From positions 48,372 through 112,371 of the forward strand of contig NZ_JBAKHX010000016.1 of NCBI RefSeq assembly GCF_036906915.1: a DNA stretch of 64,000 nucleotides, in the 5' to 3' direction. Source of the stretch: Phytohabitans sp036906915 (GTDB taxonomy: Bacteria > Actinomycetota > Actinomycetes > Mycobacteriales > Micromonosporaceae). Made by a program: the position numbers and the translations under genes. The notes below the pieces were generated by a model. The model had not been told where the DNA came from, did no database searches, and saw only the letters and a program-made list of their open reading frames with translations. Below, piece by piece: positions 41,648 to 50,361 of the stretch (position 1 is the stretch's first letter; each line of letters opens with the position of its first letter).

Positions 41648-42895
41648 ATGAAGCGTCGACTGATCATCGCGGGCGCGGTCCTGACAAGCGCTTTGACCGT
41701 CGTGTACGCCACCATCGCGGTGGCCGCCGAGATCCGGTACGAGGCCGAGACGGCGCCGGCGACGTGTGCCGGCACGATCGACTCCAACCACGCCGGCTAT
41801 TCCGGGAGCGGGTTCTGCAACGCTGACAACGCGGTCGGCGCGGCGGCGCAGTTCACCGTGACCGCGTCCGCGGCCGGAACGGCGACGCTGGGCGTACGCT
41901 TCGCCAACGGCACCACCACCGCGCGGCCCGCCGACGTCCTCGTGAACGGCACAGCACCACAGGCGATCTCCTTCGAACCTACCGGTGCGTGGACGACATG
42001 GGTCACCAAGACGGTGACCGTGCCGGTGAGCTCGGGCGCCAACACCATCCGATTCAGCCCGACCACCGCCGGCGGACTGCCCAACGTCGACTACCTCGAA
42101 GTGACGACGAGCGGCCCGACGCCAAGCCCGACGCCATGCGCACCGCCCTCGCCCACTCCGTCCTCTTCGCCGGGCCGGGTCACGGTCTGGTTGGCGGGAG
42201 ACTCCACCATGGCCAACCCCTCCGGCGGAGCAGCCTGCCCAGCGGGTTGGGGCGGTCAGTTCGCCCAGTACTTCAACAGCAACGTCACCGTGCGGAACAG
42301 CGCCATGGGTGGGCGAAGCATCCAGACGTGGCTCTACGATCCCAACGTCAGCAGCACCAAGAACGCGGCCGGGGAGTGCGTCATCAACCCGGTCACGTAC
42401 TCCGCGCGCTGGCAGGCCATGCTCGACTCGGCGAGCGGCATGAAACCCGGCGACTACCTGCTCATCCAGTTCGGGATCAACGACGGGACCGCCGCCTGTC
42501 CCCGCCACGTCGGGTCCGCGCGATATCAGCAGCTGCTCGGGATGATGGCCAGCGCGGCGAAGGCGCGGGGAGCCCACCCCATCTTCCTGACACCCGTGGC
42601 GGCGATCAGGTGCTCAGGCGGCACGGCGGTGGGCAACCGCGGGTTCATCACCGAGACGAACTCGGCCGGCGGCGCGAACGCCGTACCCGTCATAGACCTG
42701 CACCGGCTGAGCTACACGCTCTACAACGCGCTTCGTCTGTGCCCCTTCAACGGCGACTACAACTCGGGGCCGGTAGGCGCCTTCTTCTGCAACGATCACA
42801 CCCATTTCGAGCAGGCCGGCGCCCGACAGATCGCCGGCGTTGTCGCCAAAGCAATCCGTGACCAACAAATCCCGCTAGCCACGTACCTGAAGTAG
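41648..42895 (+). CDS. Secreted CBM35-CE12 rhamnogalacturonan acetylesterase (2)
   Basis: 415 residues: signal peptide, CBM35 at about 28-155, Pro/Ser linker, CE12 SGNH domain. Ser is in VWLAGDSTMA; GGRSIQTWLYD and NDHTHFEQAGARQIA (Asp, His) match the family. Block III reads FGINDG where FGHND is usual; the oxyanion Asn and the Asp remain. Predicted to deacetylate RG-I. It is the last gene of the plus-strand pectin block, and a bidirectional hairpin follows. Confidence 0.9.
   Translation: MKRRLIIAGAVLTSALTVVYATIAVAAEIRYEAETAPATCAGTIDSNHAGYSGSGFCNADNAVGAAAQFTVTASAAGTATLGVRFANGTTTARPADVLVNGTAPQAISFEPTGAWTTWVTKTVTVPVSSGANTIRFSPTTAGGLPNVDYLEVTTSGPTPSPTPCAPPSPTPSSSPGRVTVWLAGDSTMANPSGGAACPAGWGGQFAQYFNSNVTVRNSAMGGRSIQTWLYDPNVSSTKNAAGECVINPVTYSARWQAMLDSASGMKPGDYLLIQFGINDGTAACPRHVGSARYQQLLGMMASAAKARGAHPIFLTPVAAIRCSGGTAVGNRGFITETNSAGGANAVPVIDLHRLSYTLYNALRLCPFNGDYNSGPVGAFFCNDHTHFEQAGARQIAGVVAKAIRDQQIPLATYLK
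41733..41919 (+). repeat. CBM35-encoding direct repeat, copy 2
   Basis: Partner of 40315-40501, 185 of 187 identical; the two differences are in the first 60 bp. Confidence 0.9.
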
Positions 42896-42904
42896 TCGAG
42901 AAAA

Positions 42905-42935
42905 CCGGCTGCGGCGCGTCGAGCGCCGCAGCCGG
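42905..42935. terminator. Bidirectional hairpin between CE12 (2) and the propeller gene
   Basis: A perfect 13-bp stem with a 5-nt loop between convergent stops at 42895 and 42958. Confidence 0.87.
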
Positions 42936-42957
42936 CCGGAGACGCCCGCAAAGCGAC

Positions 42958-43848
42958 TCAGGGCAGGCGGTGGTACAGGTCTCGGGCGCGGATGGTGTAG
43001 ATGTCGCCGGGCACCCACGGGTCGTAGTTGTGCCGGACGAAGTACAGGCGGTCCAGTGACGGTGAAACCGACGGGTGGTACTCGTCGAGTGCCGTGTTGA
43101 CGGTGGGGCCGAGATTGCGCGGGGTGGACCATGACCCGAGTGTCGCGGCCGAGTACCAGAGGTCCCCGGCGCCGTACCCGCCGGCGCGGTTGAGGCCGGT
43201 GAACACCAGCAGCGGTCCGACCACCACCGGGTTGAACTCCCAGCCGTCGGTGTTCACCGGGGCACCGAGGTTTTCGGCCGGACCGTACCGGCCGTCGCGC
43301 CCGGGGCGGGATCGGTAGATGTCCCATCCGCCCAGCCCGCCCGCGCGGTCGCTGGCGAAATACAGGGTGCCGTCGGCGGTGACCGTGGGGTACAGCTCGT
43401 CGGCCGGGCCGTTGACGGCGGCGCCGAGGTGTTGCGGCTCGCCCCAACGGCCGTCTCGCCGCTTCTCGACCATCCACAGGTCGGCGTCGGTGCGTGGTTG
43501 GCCGTCGACGGGACGGATCGACGACCAGAACAGCCGCCGTCCGTCAGCGGTGATGAACGGGTCGATGTCTGGGTACTGGCCGGAGAACGACGCGGTGTGC
43601 GGCGCCGACCAGCCGCTGTTGGTGGTCCGCGACACCAGGATGGTGGCCTGGCGGGAAACGGGGAAGAAGTCGGCGCTGCGTGCGAAGTAGGCGCTCCGGC
43701 CGTCGGGCGTGAAGCTGATCCGCCACTCCTCCTGATCGGAGGAGATCACGCCGGGTGCGAGGATGGTGGCCTCTGTACCGGCGGTGGCGGGCGTACCGGC
43801 GGCGAGCACCGACAGCCCGGTAGCGATCGCGATCAACCAATGTCTCAT
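42958..43848 (-). CDS. Secreted PD40/WD40-like beta-propeller protein
   Basis: 296 residues with a signal peptide (cleavage near PATAG) and repeated TolB/PD40 units: ISFTPDGRSAYFAR, PFITADGRRLFWSS, PTVTADGTLYFASDRAGGLGGWDIY, NPVVVGPLLVFTGLN and PSVSPSLDRLYFVRHN. No catalytic or peptidoglycan-binding domain. Such proteins usually bind partners or sugars; the function is unknown. It is on the same strand as, and 80 nt after, the LytTR regulator gene, so it may be part of that regulator's transcript. Confidence 0.83.
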   Translation of the reverse strand: MRHWLIAIATGLSVLAAGTPATAGTEATILAPGVISSDQEEWRISFTPDGRSAYFARSADFFPVSRQATILVSRTTNSGWSAPHTASFSGQYPDIDPFITADGRRLFWSSIRPVDGQPRTDADLWMVEKRRDGRWGEPQHLGAAVNGPADELYPTVTADGTLYFASDRAGGLGGWDIYRSRPGRDGRYGPAENLGAPVNTDGWEFNPVVVGPLLVFTGLNRAGGYGAGDLWYSAATLGSWSTPRNLGPTVNTALDEYHPSVSPSLDRLYFVRHNYDPWVPGDIYTIRARDLYHRLP

Positions 43849-43928
43849 GCGCGGAGGCTACGGCGGCGCCGCCCGGGGAACCGCCGACGATGGGACGAAC
43901 GGGCGGATCGGATGGACGGACGGGAGCA

Positions 43929-44645
43929 TCAGCGGGACAGGCCCAGCGCGGACCTGACCGGATCGCGAAACCGCCGCCCGGTGATGAGCGCCGCCCCAGT
44001 GGTCAGCCGCAACATCAGCTCGCCGTGGTCGAGCGTCTCGATCTCCCGCACCCGGTCCAGCCGGACGACCAGCGATCGGTGCACCTGGAGGAAGTCCGCG
44101 GGATCCAGGCGGGCCACAAGGCCGGTGAGCGTCTGACGGAGCAGGTAGGACTGGGCACCGGCGTACACCCGCACGTAGTTACCCTCGGCCCGCAGGTAGT
44201 CGATCTCGTCGGCGTCGACGAGCCGGATCCGCCGGCCCACGTCGACCGGCAGGCGCCGCAGCGGTGCGGGCGGGGCGGTGAGCGCGGCCAGTTGGGACGC
44301 CGCCCGGTCCAGCGCCGTCCACAGCCGCTCCCGTGCGAACGGCTTCACCAGGTAGTCGACCGCCCGTACATCAAAGGCACGCGCCGCGTGCTGGCTGAAC
44401 GCGGTCACGAAGATCACTGCCGGTGCGTGGTCACCGCGCAGTTCATCGAGTACGTCGAAGCCGTCGCCCTCCGGCATCCGGATATCCAGAAGAACAAGGC
44501 TGGGGTGGGTCTGCCGGATGGCGGCAACCGCGGCGGACGCGGTGCCCGCCTCACCGGAGACCGCCACGTCGGGACGGTCACGCAGCAGAGCCCGAAGACG
44601 CCTCCGCGCCGGCGGTTCGTCGTCGACGATCAGCGTACGCATCAT
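43929..44645 (-). CDS. LytTR-family response regulator
   Basis: 238 residues: receiver domain (about 1-120) with acidic pocket VDDEPPARRR and phospho-acceptor Asp in LVLLDIRMPEGDGFDVL, then a LytTR DNA-binding domain (about 135-238, GRRIRLVDADEIDYLRAEGNYVRVY, FLQVHRSLVVRLDRVREIE). It pairs with the overlapping histidine kinase. LytTR proteins bind direct repeats about two helical turns apart. Targets are unknown; the array upstream of its operon is a candidate. Confidence 0.93.
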   Translation of the reverse strand: MMRTLIVDDEPPARRRLRALLRDRPDVAVSGEAGTASAAVAAIRQTHPSLVLLDIRMPEGDGFDVLDELRGDHAPAVIFVTAFSQHAARAFDVRAVDYLVKPFARERLWTALDRAASQLAALTAPPAPLRRLPVDVGRRIRLVDADEIDYLRAEGNYVRVYAGAQSYLLRQTLTGLVARLDPADFLQVHRSLVVRLDRVREIETLDHGELMLRLTTGAALITGRRFRDPVRSALGLSR

Positions 44646-45679
44646 CGCTCTTCCCCCGTACGGTAAGGCACGGTCATGGTCACGGCGACCCCGCCGCCGT
44701 CACGCGCGACGACGGTGAACTCGTGCCGCGCGCCGTACAACTGCTCGAGCCGCACCCTTGTATTGGCCAACCCGAGTCCAGTCGATGGCGGACCACCCGG
44801 GGGAAGCCCTACGCCGTCATCCTCGATCGCAATCCGCAGCTTTCCGGCCCGACGGCCGGCAGTCACGCGCAGCTCTCCCGCTCTCGCCCGCGGCCACAGA
44901 CCATGCCGAACCGCGTTTTCCACCAGCGGTTGCAGGAGCAGCGGCGGTACGAGCGCATCCGAGGCGTCCGGCTCGATCCGCCAGGAAACCCGCAGCCGGT
45001 CTTCGAACCGGGTCTGCTCGATGTCCAAATAGGACGAGGTGGTGGCGATCTCCTCGTGCAGCGGCACCTCGAGCCGGCCGTCGCTGTCCAGCGAGCGGCG
45101 CAGCAAACCGCCCAGGCCGCTGATCATCCGGTCCGCCTTCTCCGGATCGTCCGGCACCAGTGCGGCGATCGTGTTGAGCGTGTTGAACAGGAAGTGCGGT
45201 TGGAGCTGAGCGCGCAGCGCGTTGAGTTCGGCGCGGGCGAGCTGTCGCTCGCGCAGGCGGTGCACACGGGCGTAGTACACGGCGTGCGCGGCGGCGACGA
45301 TCAGGCAGTACGTGAACGCGTCGAGCTGAATGTTTCGCACCAAGAGGTCGTCGAACGTGGGTGTGCTCAGGTACCAGCCCACCATTGGGTTGAGCGCGAT
45401 CACCGCGACCGCCCGGCCAGCCAGCGCCACAATCAACCCGCCCAGCTGCGGCAGTGCCGCTCGCGGCCCGGCGCCGATCGGAAACCGATGCGCCAGCCAC
45501 AGCGCCAGCAGTGTGAACGGCACCCACGGCAGCGCCAGGGCCAGCTCGCCCGGCAGCAGACACACCGGCTCGGCCACCGCGCCGTTTCCGCGTAACACCT
45601 CAGCGGCCCGCACGGCGTTGACCCATGCGTAGGCGGACCACCACCCGACCGCCGCCCCGGTCCACAGTAGATAAGGCAT
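44642..45679 (-). CDS. LytS/YehU-type sensor histidine kinase
   Basis: 345 residues with about four to five N-terminal TM helices (1-140) and no large extracellular domain. The HisKA_7TM-less LytS core has the phospho-acceptor His in LRAQLQPHFLFNTLNTIAALV, and the ATPase has VENAVRHGL (N box) and IEDDGVGLPPGG (G box). Its stop overlaps the regulator's ATG by 4 nt. The signal is unknown. A repeat array lies 115-193 nt upstream of its start. Confidence 0.92.
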   Translation of the reverse strand: MPYLLWTGAAVGWWSAYAWVNAVRAAEVLRGNGAVAEPVCLLPGELALALPWVPFTLLALWLAHRFPIGAGPRAALPQLGGLIVALAGRAVAVIALNPMVGWYLSTPTFDDLLVRNIQLDAFTYCLIVAAAHAVYYARVHRLRERQLARAELNALRAQLQPHFLFNTLNTIAALVPDDPEKADRMISGLGGLLRRSLDSDGRLEVPLHEEIATTSSYLDIEQTRFEDRLRVSWRIEPDASDALVPPLLLQPLVENAVRHGLWPRARAGELRVTAGRRAGKLRIAIEDDGVGLPPGGPPSTGLGLANTRVRLEQLYGARHEFTVVARDGGGVAVTMTVPYRTGEER

Positions 45680-45793
45680 CGATCAGGCTAACAGCCCGCG
45701 CCGGTAAACTGGCCCCTCGAGGAGCGGCCGGCGGGCGACCTCCCGGTTGGACGAGCCCTCGGCTACATGTCGCAGCGCGCGGCGACAGGCACC

Positions 45794-45872
45794 GCGCACC
45801 CCCAAGGGAAAGTCGCGCACCCCCAAGGGAAAGTCGCACCCCCAAGGGAAAGTCGCACCCCCAAAGGGAAAC
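45794..45872. repeat. Tandem array, 21-bp period, upstream of the LytS/LytTR operon
   Basis: Four direct copies of GCACCCCCAAGGGAAAGTC; the first two units are 21 bp, the third 19 bp, the last incomplete with an extra A. It lies in the 490-nt gap 45680-46169 between the kinase (-) and the peroxidase (+). No gene is supported in the rest of that gap. The period of about two helical turns would put bound proteins on one DNA face. Confidence 0.85.
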
Positions 45873-46169
45873 AAGTCTATTGTCGCCGGCCGGCGGTCAG
45901 TCGATTATTGGCGCAGGTGCCGCGATTTTCGGAACAGGAAAAGGATCCCGCTAACCGGGGCGTGGCGGAACCCCCAAAACTCCTCGACCGCTTCCGTTGC
46001 GGCTTGAACCGGGCTGTCCGAGCGCCTTTCTGATCCTGTCCGTAATCAGCATCGTCCGAGATGGACTGATATGCCGCTGCAGCGTCGGCACGTGTCTAAG
46101 GCTCTCCGCGAAGCGGTGGTCACGGGCAGGTGGCTTTCTCGCTTGGCCAGCGACACTGGGAGGAACAAG

Positions 46170-48518
46170 ATGAGCAGCACCACGAGCATGTTTGCCGCAC
46201 GCGGACGGTTGGGCCCATCGCGGAGGCACCGTCGTATTCGACGTGGTCCACTGGCGGTGGGTCTGATCATGGTGCTGGTCGCCAGCGGTTGGACCGCGAT
46301 GACCGGCTCCGCCAGCGCCGCGATCCCGTTCCCGTTCGAGGTTCAGAGCCTCGACGGCAGCGGAAACAACGTTGCGAACCCGGCCTGGGGCCGCTCAGGG
46401 ATCATCTACCCGCGTACGGGCCCAGCGCGCTACGCCGACGGCATCGGCGCGCAGGCGCCAGGGCCGAACTCACGCGCGATCAGCAACCGGATCTTCAACG
46501 ACAGGCATCAGAACCTCTTCTCACAGCGCCAGGTCACTCAGTGGGGCTTTGTCTGGGGCCAGTTCCTGGACCACTCCTTCGGGCTCCGGCAGGCGCCAGG
46601 CGTCGGCGACGCTCCGGACCCGAGCTCGGCGAACATCGAGTTCAACGCCGACGACCCGATGGAAGAGTTCACTGAGACCAGCGGGGAGGCCATAGGCGAG
46701 ATCTCGTTCACCCGGTCGAGCATCGCGCCGGGGACCGGAGTAACAAGCCCACGACAGCAGGTGAACACCGTCAGCTCCTACATCGACGCCTGGGCGGTCT
46801 ACGGCGGGTCCCAGGCACGGCTGGAGTGGATGCGGGAAGGCCCGGTCGACGCCAACCTGGCCAACAACAGCGGGCGGCTGCTGATGCCGAGCCAATACCT
46901 GCCGCGCCGTGACACCCGCGGTGACGCCGCGACCGCCCCGGCGATGGACATCGACGGCCGGCTGCGGGCCACCCCCAACCGGGCCGTGGTCGCCGGCGAC
47001 GTGCGTGCCAACGAGAACATCGCCCTGACCGGCACCCACACGCTGTTCGCGCGTGAGCACAACCGGATCGTGGGGCTGCTGCCGAACACGCTGACCGAGC
47101 AGGAGAAGTTCGAGATCGCCCGGCGGGTGGTCATCGCCGAGCAGCAGTACATCACGTACACCGAGTTCCTGCCGGCCATGGGAATCAACCTGCCGGTGTA
47201 CACCGGGTACAACCCGAACGTGAACGCCAGCCTCGGCAACGAGTTCGCGACAATCGCCTACCGGGCGCACAGCTTCATCCACGGTGAACTGGAGATGATC
47301 TCCGATCCCGGTCGCTACTCCGCCGCGGCCCGGGCCGCCCTGGAGGGCCAGGGTGTCGAGTTCGTCGAGGAGGACGGTGAGCTGGAGCTGATCGTTCCGC
47401 TCAACGTGGGCTTCTTCAACCCGGATCTCGTCCCACTACTGCAGCTCGGCCCACTGATGCAAGGGCTGGGTCTGGAGCCGCAGTACAAGAACGACGAGCA
47501 GATCGACAACCAGCTGCGCAGCATCCTGTTCGAGATCCCAGTCCCGGGTAACCCCGACTGCCTCGACGGGCCCGAGCTGCCCGCCTGCTTCACCAGCGTG
47601 ACCGATCTCGGCGCGATCGACGTCGAGCGCGGCCGCGACCACGGTATGCCCACCTACAACCAGATGCGCCAGGCATTCGGGCTCGCTCCGAAGACCTCGT
47701 TCACCGCGATCACCGGCGAATCCACCGACCAGTTCCCAGCCGGCTTGAGCGGCGACACCCCGGCCAGCCTCGACTTCGTCTCACTGACCGACATCTTCGG
47801 CAACCCCATCGATCTGGAGGACGAGGATGCCGTCGAGGGTGACGCCGTCAACGGCGTCCGCCGTACCACGCTGGCGTCCCGCCTGCGCGCTGTCTACGGC
47901 GACGTGAACAACGTCGACGCCTTCACCGGCATGGTGGCCGAGGCCCACGCCACCGGAGCGGACTTCGGCGAGCTCCAGCGGGCCGTATGGACCCGCCAGT
48001 TCCAGGCGCTGCGCGACGGTGACCGGTTCTTCTACCAGAACGGCTTCGTCCAAAACACGCTCAACGAGATCCGGAATCGGTACGGCGTCGAGTTCCAGCG
48101 CAACCTCGGGGACGTCATCGCGTCCAACACCGACATCCCGCGTCCGGAACTGGCGCCCAACGTGTTCTTCGTCGAAGGCAACGTGCCACCCACGAGTTGC
48201 CGAGTGCAATATCAAATCACCACGCAGTGGCCGGGCAACTTCCAAACCAACATCGTCGTCACGAACACCGGAAGCCGGCCGATCCCGGCGTGGACCCTCC
48301 GGTTCCGCTTCACCTCGGGCCAAGAGATCTACGAGATCTGGAACGGCGTGTCGGGCCAGGACGGGGCCAACGTTCCCATCAGCAACGCCGCCTCCAACGC
48401 CCGCATCGCACCCGGCCAGAGCCGGACTCTGGGGTTCAACGCCACACGCGACGACGCCGCGCCCAACCGGCCGCCCGTCAACGTCACCCTGAACACCGCA
48501 TCGTGCACCGTCACCTGA
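46170..48518 (+). CDS. Secreted animal-type heme peroxidase with C-terminal CBM2
   Basis: 782 residues; ATG 46170 follows GGGAGGAAC. Signal peptide with a long basic n-region, then a peroxinectin/peroxidasin-like heme peroxidase at about 55-660. Distal His is in WGQFLDHSFGL (the usual calcium Asp after His is Ser), catalytic Arg and Glu in LFAREHNRIV, proximal His in AYRAHSFIHGEL. Residues about 675-782 are CBM2-like (CRVQYQITTQWPGNFQTNIVV, WTLRFRFTSGQEIYEIWNG). It should use H2O2 to oxidise halides or phenolics while bound to cellulose or another wall polymer. Substrate and peroxide source are unknown. Confidence 0.87.
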   Translation: MSSTTSMFAARGRLGPSRRHRRIRRGPLAVGLIMVLVASGWTAMTGSASAAIPFPFEVQSLDGSGNNVANPAWGRSGIIYPRTGPARYADGIGAQAPGPNSRAISNRIFNDRHQNLFSQRQVTQWGFVWGQFLDHSFGLRQAPGVGDAPDPSSANIEFNADDPMEEFTETSGEAIGEISFTRSSIAPGTGVTSPRQQVNTVSSYIDAWAVYGGSQARLEWMREGPVDANLANNSGRLLMPSQYLPRRDTRGDAATAPAMDIDGRLRATPNRAVVAGDVRANENIALTGTHTLFAREHNRIVGLLPNTLTEQEKFEIARRVVIAEQQYITYTEFLPAMGINLPVYTGYNPNVNASLGNEFATIAYRAHSFIHGELEMISDPGRYSAAARAALEGQGVEFVEEDGELELIVPLNVGFFNPDLVPLLQLGPLMQGLGLEPQYKNDEQIDNQLRSILFEIPVPGNPDCLDGPELPACFTSVTDLGAIDVERGRDHGMPTYNQMRQAFGLAPKTSFTAITGESTDQFPAGLSGDTPASLDFVSLTDIFGNPIDLEDEDAVEGDAVNGVRRTTLASRLRAVYGDVNNVDAFTGMVAEAHATGADFGELQRAVWTRQFQALRDGDRFFYQNGFVQNTLNEIRNRYGVEFQRNLGDVIASNTDIPRPELAPNVFFVEGNVPPTSCRVQYQITTQWPGNFQTNIVVTNTGSRPIPAWTLRFRFTSGQEIYEIWNGVSGQDGANVPISNAASNARIAPGQSRTLGFNATRDDAAPNRPPVNVTLNTASCTVT

Positions 48519-49509
48519 CCACTGACCCACTGACCCACTGAGCCGCCAGCGACGGGCCGGTCACAGCCTTACCGAGGACCGGTCCGTCGCCGCGCTGATC
48601 TGTGCTTGTACTGGATGACTCGCCCCGGCTCGGGGCGCGGAGGGTCATGGCAGTCGATTCCAGGATCTCGATCAGCGCGGTCGTGGCGGGTGGGTCTGGC
48701 GGGTCGCCGTACGTGGCGGCATAGATCTGGCGCGGGCTCTCGGCGAGCTGTGTGGCGTGTACGCCTGGTGTCCGGTGCGCGTGCAACGCGAGTCCGTTGA
48801 CTATCGCAACGCCCATTCCGGCGGCTACGAGCGCCTGGGCGATGACCGTGTCGTCGCAGGAGTAGGCGACGCGTGGGGTGAAGCCGGCGCGCCCGCATGC
48901 CGTGATCATGGCAGCTCGACAGCGTTCGCAGCCGCCGACCCAGGCGGAGTCACGGTGGTCCTCGAGACGCTGATGGGGCTGGTCACTGATGAGGTAGAGG
49001 GGATCGTCCAGAAGGTGGGTGAGCCGGAATCCTTCCTGCTCGTCCGGGGGAGTGTCGGCGTTCCGGAAGATCAAGGCGATGTCGACGTGTCCGGAACGCA
49101 GCATGGTCAGGCCCACGGCCGGGTGGGCATCGACGAGGTTCAACTCGATTCCAGGGTGCGCCCGGGACAGCTCGGCGGCTGCCTTCGGTACGAGGGTGCT
49201 GAGGACCGTTTGGAAACCGGCGAGTCGCACCCGTCCGGCACGAAGTCCCACCCGGGCGGCCAGCTCGACAGATGCGGCGTTCAGTCGCCCCAGGATCTCG
49301 GTCGCCCGTCCCGCCAACAGTTCTCCTTCGGGGGTGAGCCGGATCCCGCGGCCCACTCGTTGGATGACCTTCGCTCCCGTGGCGGCTTCCAACCGCGCCA
49401 GGTGATGGCTGACCGACGACTGGGAGTAGTGCAGCTCCTTCGCGGCTTCGGTCACCGATCCATGGCGGGCGACTGCCTCCAGCACTCTGAGCTGGGTCAG
49501 GTTCAGCAT
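48511..49509 (-). CDS. LysR-family transcriptional regulator
   Basis: 332 residues: HTH at about 1-60 (LTQLRVLEAVARHGSVTEAAKELHYSQSSVSHHLARLE), effector domain after. The C-terminal 40 residues are low-complexity and overlap the peroxidase 3' end by 8 nt. It is divergent from the RibD-like gene at 49636 across 126 nt, the usual place for a LysR target. Effector unknown. Confidence 0.92.
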   Translation of the reverse strand: MLNLTQLRVLEAVARHGSVTEAAKELHYSQSSVSHHLARLEAATGAKVIQRVGRGIRLTPEGELLAGRATEILGRLNAASVELAARVGLRAGRVRLAGFQTVLSTLVPKAAAELSRAHPGIELNLVDAHPAVGLTMLRSGHVDIALIFRNADTPPDEQEGFRLTHLLDDPLYLISDQPHQRLEDHRDSAWVGGCERCRAAMITACGRAGFTPRVAYSCDDTVIAQALVAAGMGVAIVNGLALHAHRTPGVHATQLAESPRQIYAATYGDPPDPPATTALIEILESTAMTLRAPSRGESSSTSTDQRGDGPVLGKAVTGPSLAAQWVSGSVVR

Positions 49510-49635
49510 GGATTAAGTTTATCGATGAGATCTGGGCAGATTTGGCATTAGACGTCATGACCTTGGGGCAGCATCATCGCTAAGTGACCGAGCTCTACGA
49601 GAAATGACTCGCCGAGTACCGAAGGAGCACCAGCC

Positions 49636-50280
49636 ATGTCGCTCGCCCGCGTCCACAACTTCGCCATCTCACTCGACGGCTTCGGCACCGGTGAAGGTCA
49701 GAGCCGCGACGCGCATTTTGGTCACGCAGGCGAGAGGCTGCACGAATGGATGTTCGCCACCAGGTGGTGGCGGGGGCGCGACGAGCCAGGTGGCAGCGGT
49801 GGCGTCGACGACGCGTTCACGCGGCAGTTTGATCCGGGGATCGGCGCCGAGATCATGGGTGCCGGGAAGTTCGGCCATCCCGGATGGCACGAGGACCCGG
49901 AGTGGAAGGGCGCGTGGGGCCCCAACCCGCCGTTCCACACACCCACCTTCATCCTCACTCACCACCCGCGCCCGTCGATCGAGATGGAGGGCGGCACAAC
50001 GTACCACTTCATCAACGCCTCGCCCGCCGAGGCGCTCGAGACGGCGCGCAAGGCCGCGGGCGGCCAGGACGTACGCATCGGCGGCGGCCCCACCGTGATC
50101 CGAGACTTCCTCGCTGCCGGGCTCGTCGACTACATGCACGTCGCGGTGGTACCGATCCTGCTCGGCCGAGGCGTACGCCTCTGGGACGGACTCGAGGGAC
50201 TCGAGAAGGACTACCAGGTCGAGGCCACCTCTTCGCCCAGCGGCGTCACCCATGTGACGTTCACCCGCACGGGCGCCTGA
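49636..50280 (+). CDS. Dihydrofolate reductase-like (RibD C-terminal) protein
   Basis: 214 residues of the RibD-C/DHFR fold: VHNFAISLDGFGTGEGQS, GRIGGG-like NADPH site VRIGGGPTVIRDFLAAGLVDYMHVAVVPILLGRGVRLWDG. Many actinobacterial paralogues are annotated this way; the reaction is unknown. It is divergent from the LysR gene and may be its target. A GAAGGAGC box precedes the ATG. Confidence 0.87.
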   Translation: MSLARVHNFAISLDGFGTGEGQSRDAHFGHAGERLHEWMFATRWWRGRDEPGGSGGVDDAFTRQFDPGIGAEIMGAGKFGHPGWHEDPEWKGAWGPNPPFHTPTFILTHHPRPSIEMEGGTTYHFINASPAEALETARKAAGGQDVRIGGGPTVIRDFLAAGLVDYMHVAVVPILLGRGVRLWDGLEGLEKDYQVEATSSPSGVTHVTFTRTGA

Positions 50281-50361
50281 ACCGCGTCGGTCGGTACCGG
50301 TGGGGCTGCTTGCGGCAGTGGTGTCGGGTTGGCGGGCCGAGGAATGCGTTAGCGTCTCGGT

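Noticed and set aside
45794..45872. CRISPR array
   Set aside because: The units abut with no spacers, and no cas genes are near.
45747..46033. Short plus-strand frames with repeated HPQGKVA units in the array
   Set aside because: The peptide repeats merely reflect the DNA array; no start signals and the frames disagree among units.
48519..48545. CCACTGACC-type tandem triplet after the peroxidase
   Set aside because: Three short imperfect units just past the stop, inside the LysR C-terminal tail; no sign of function.
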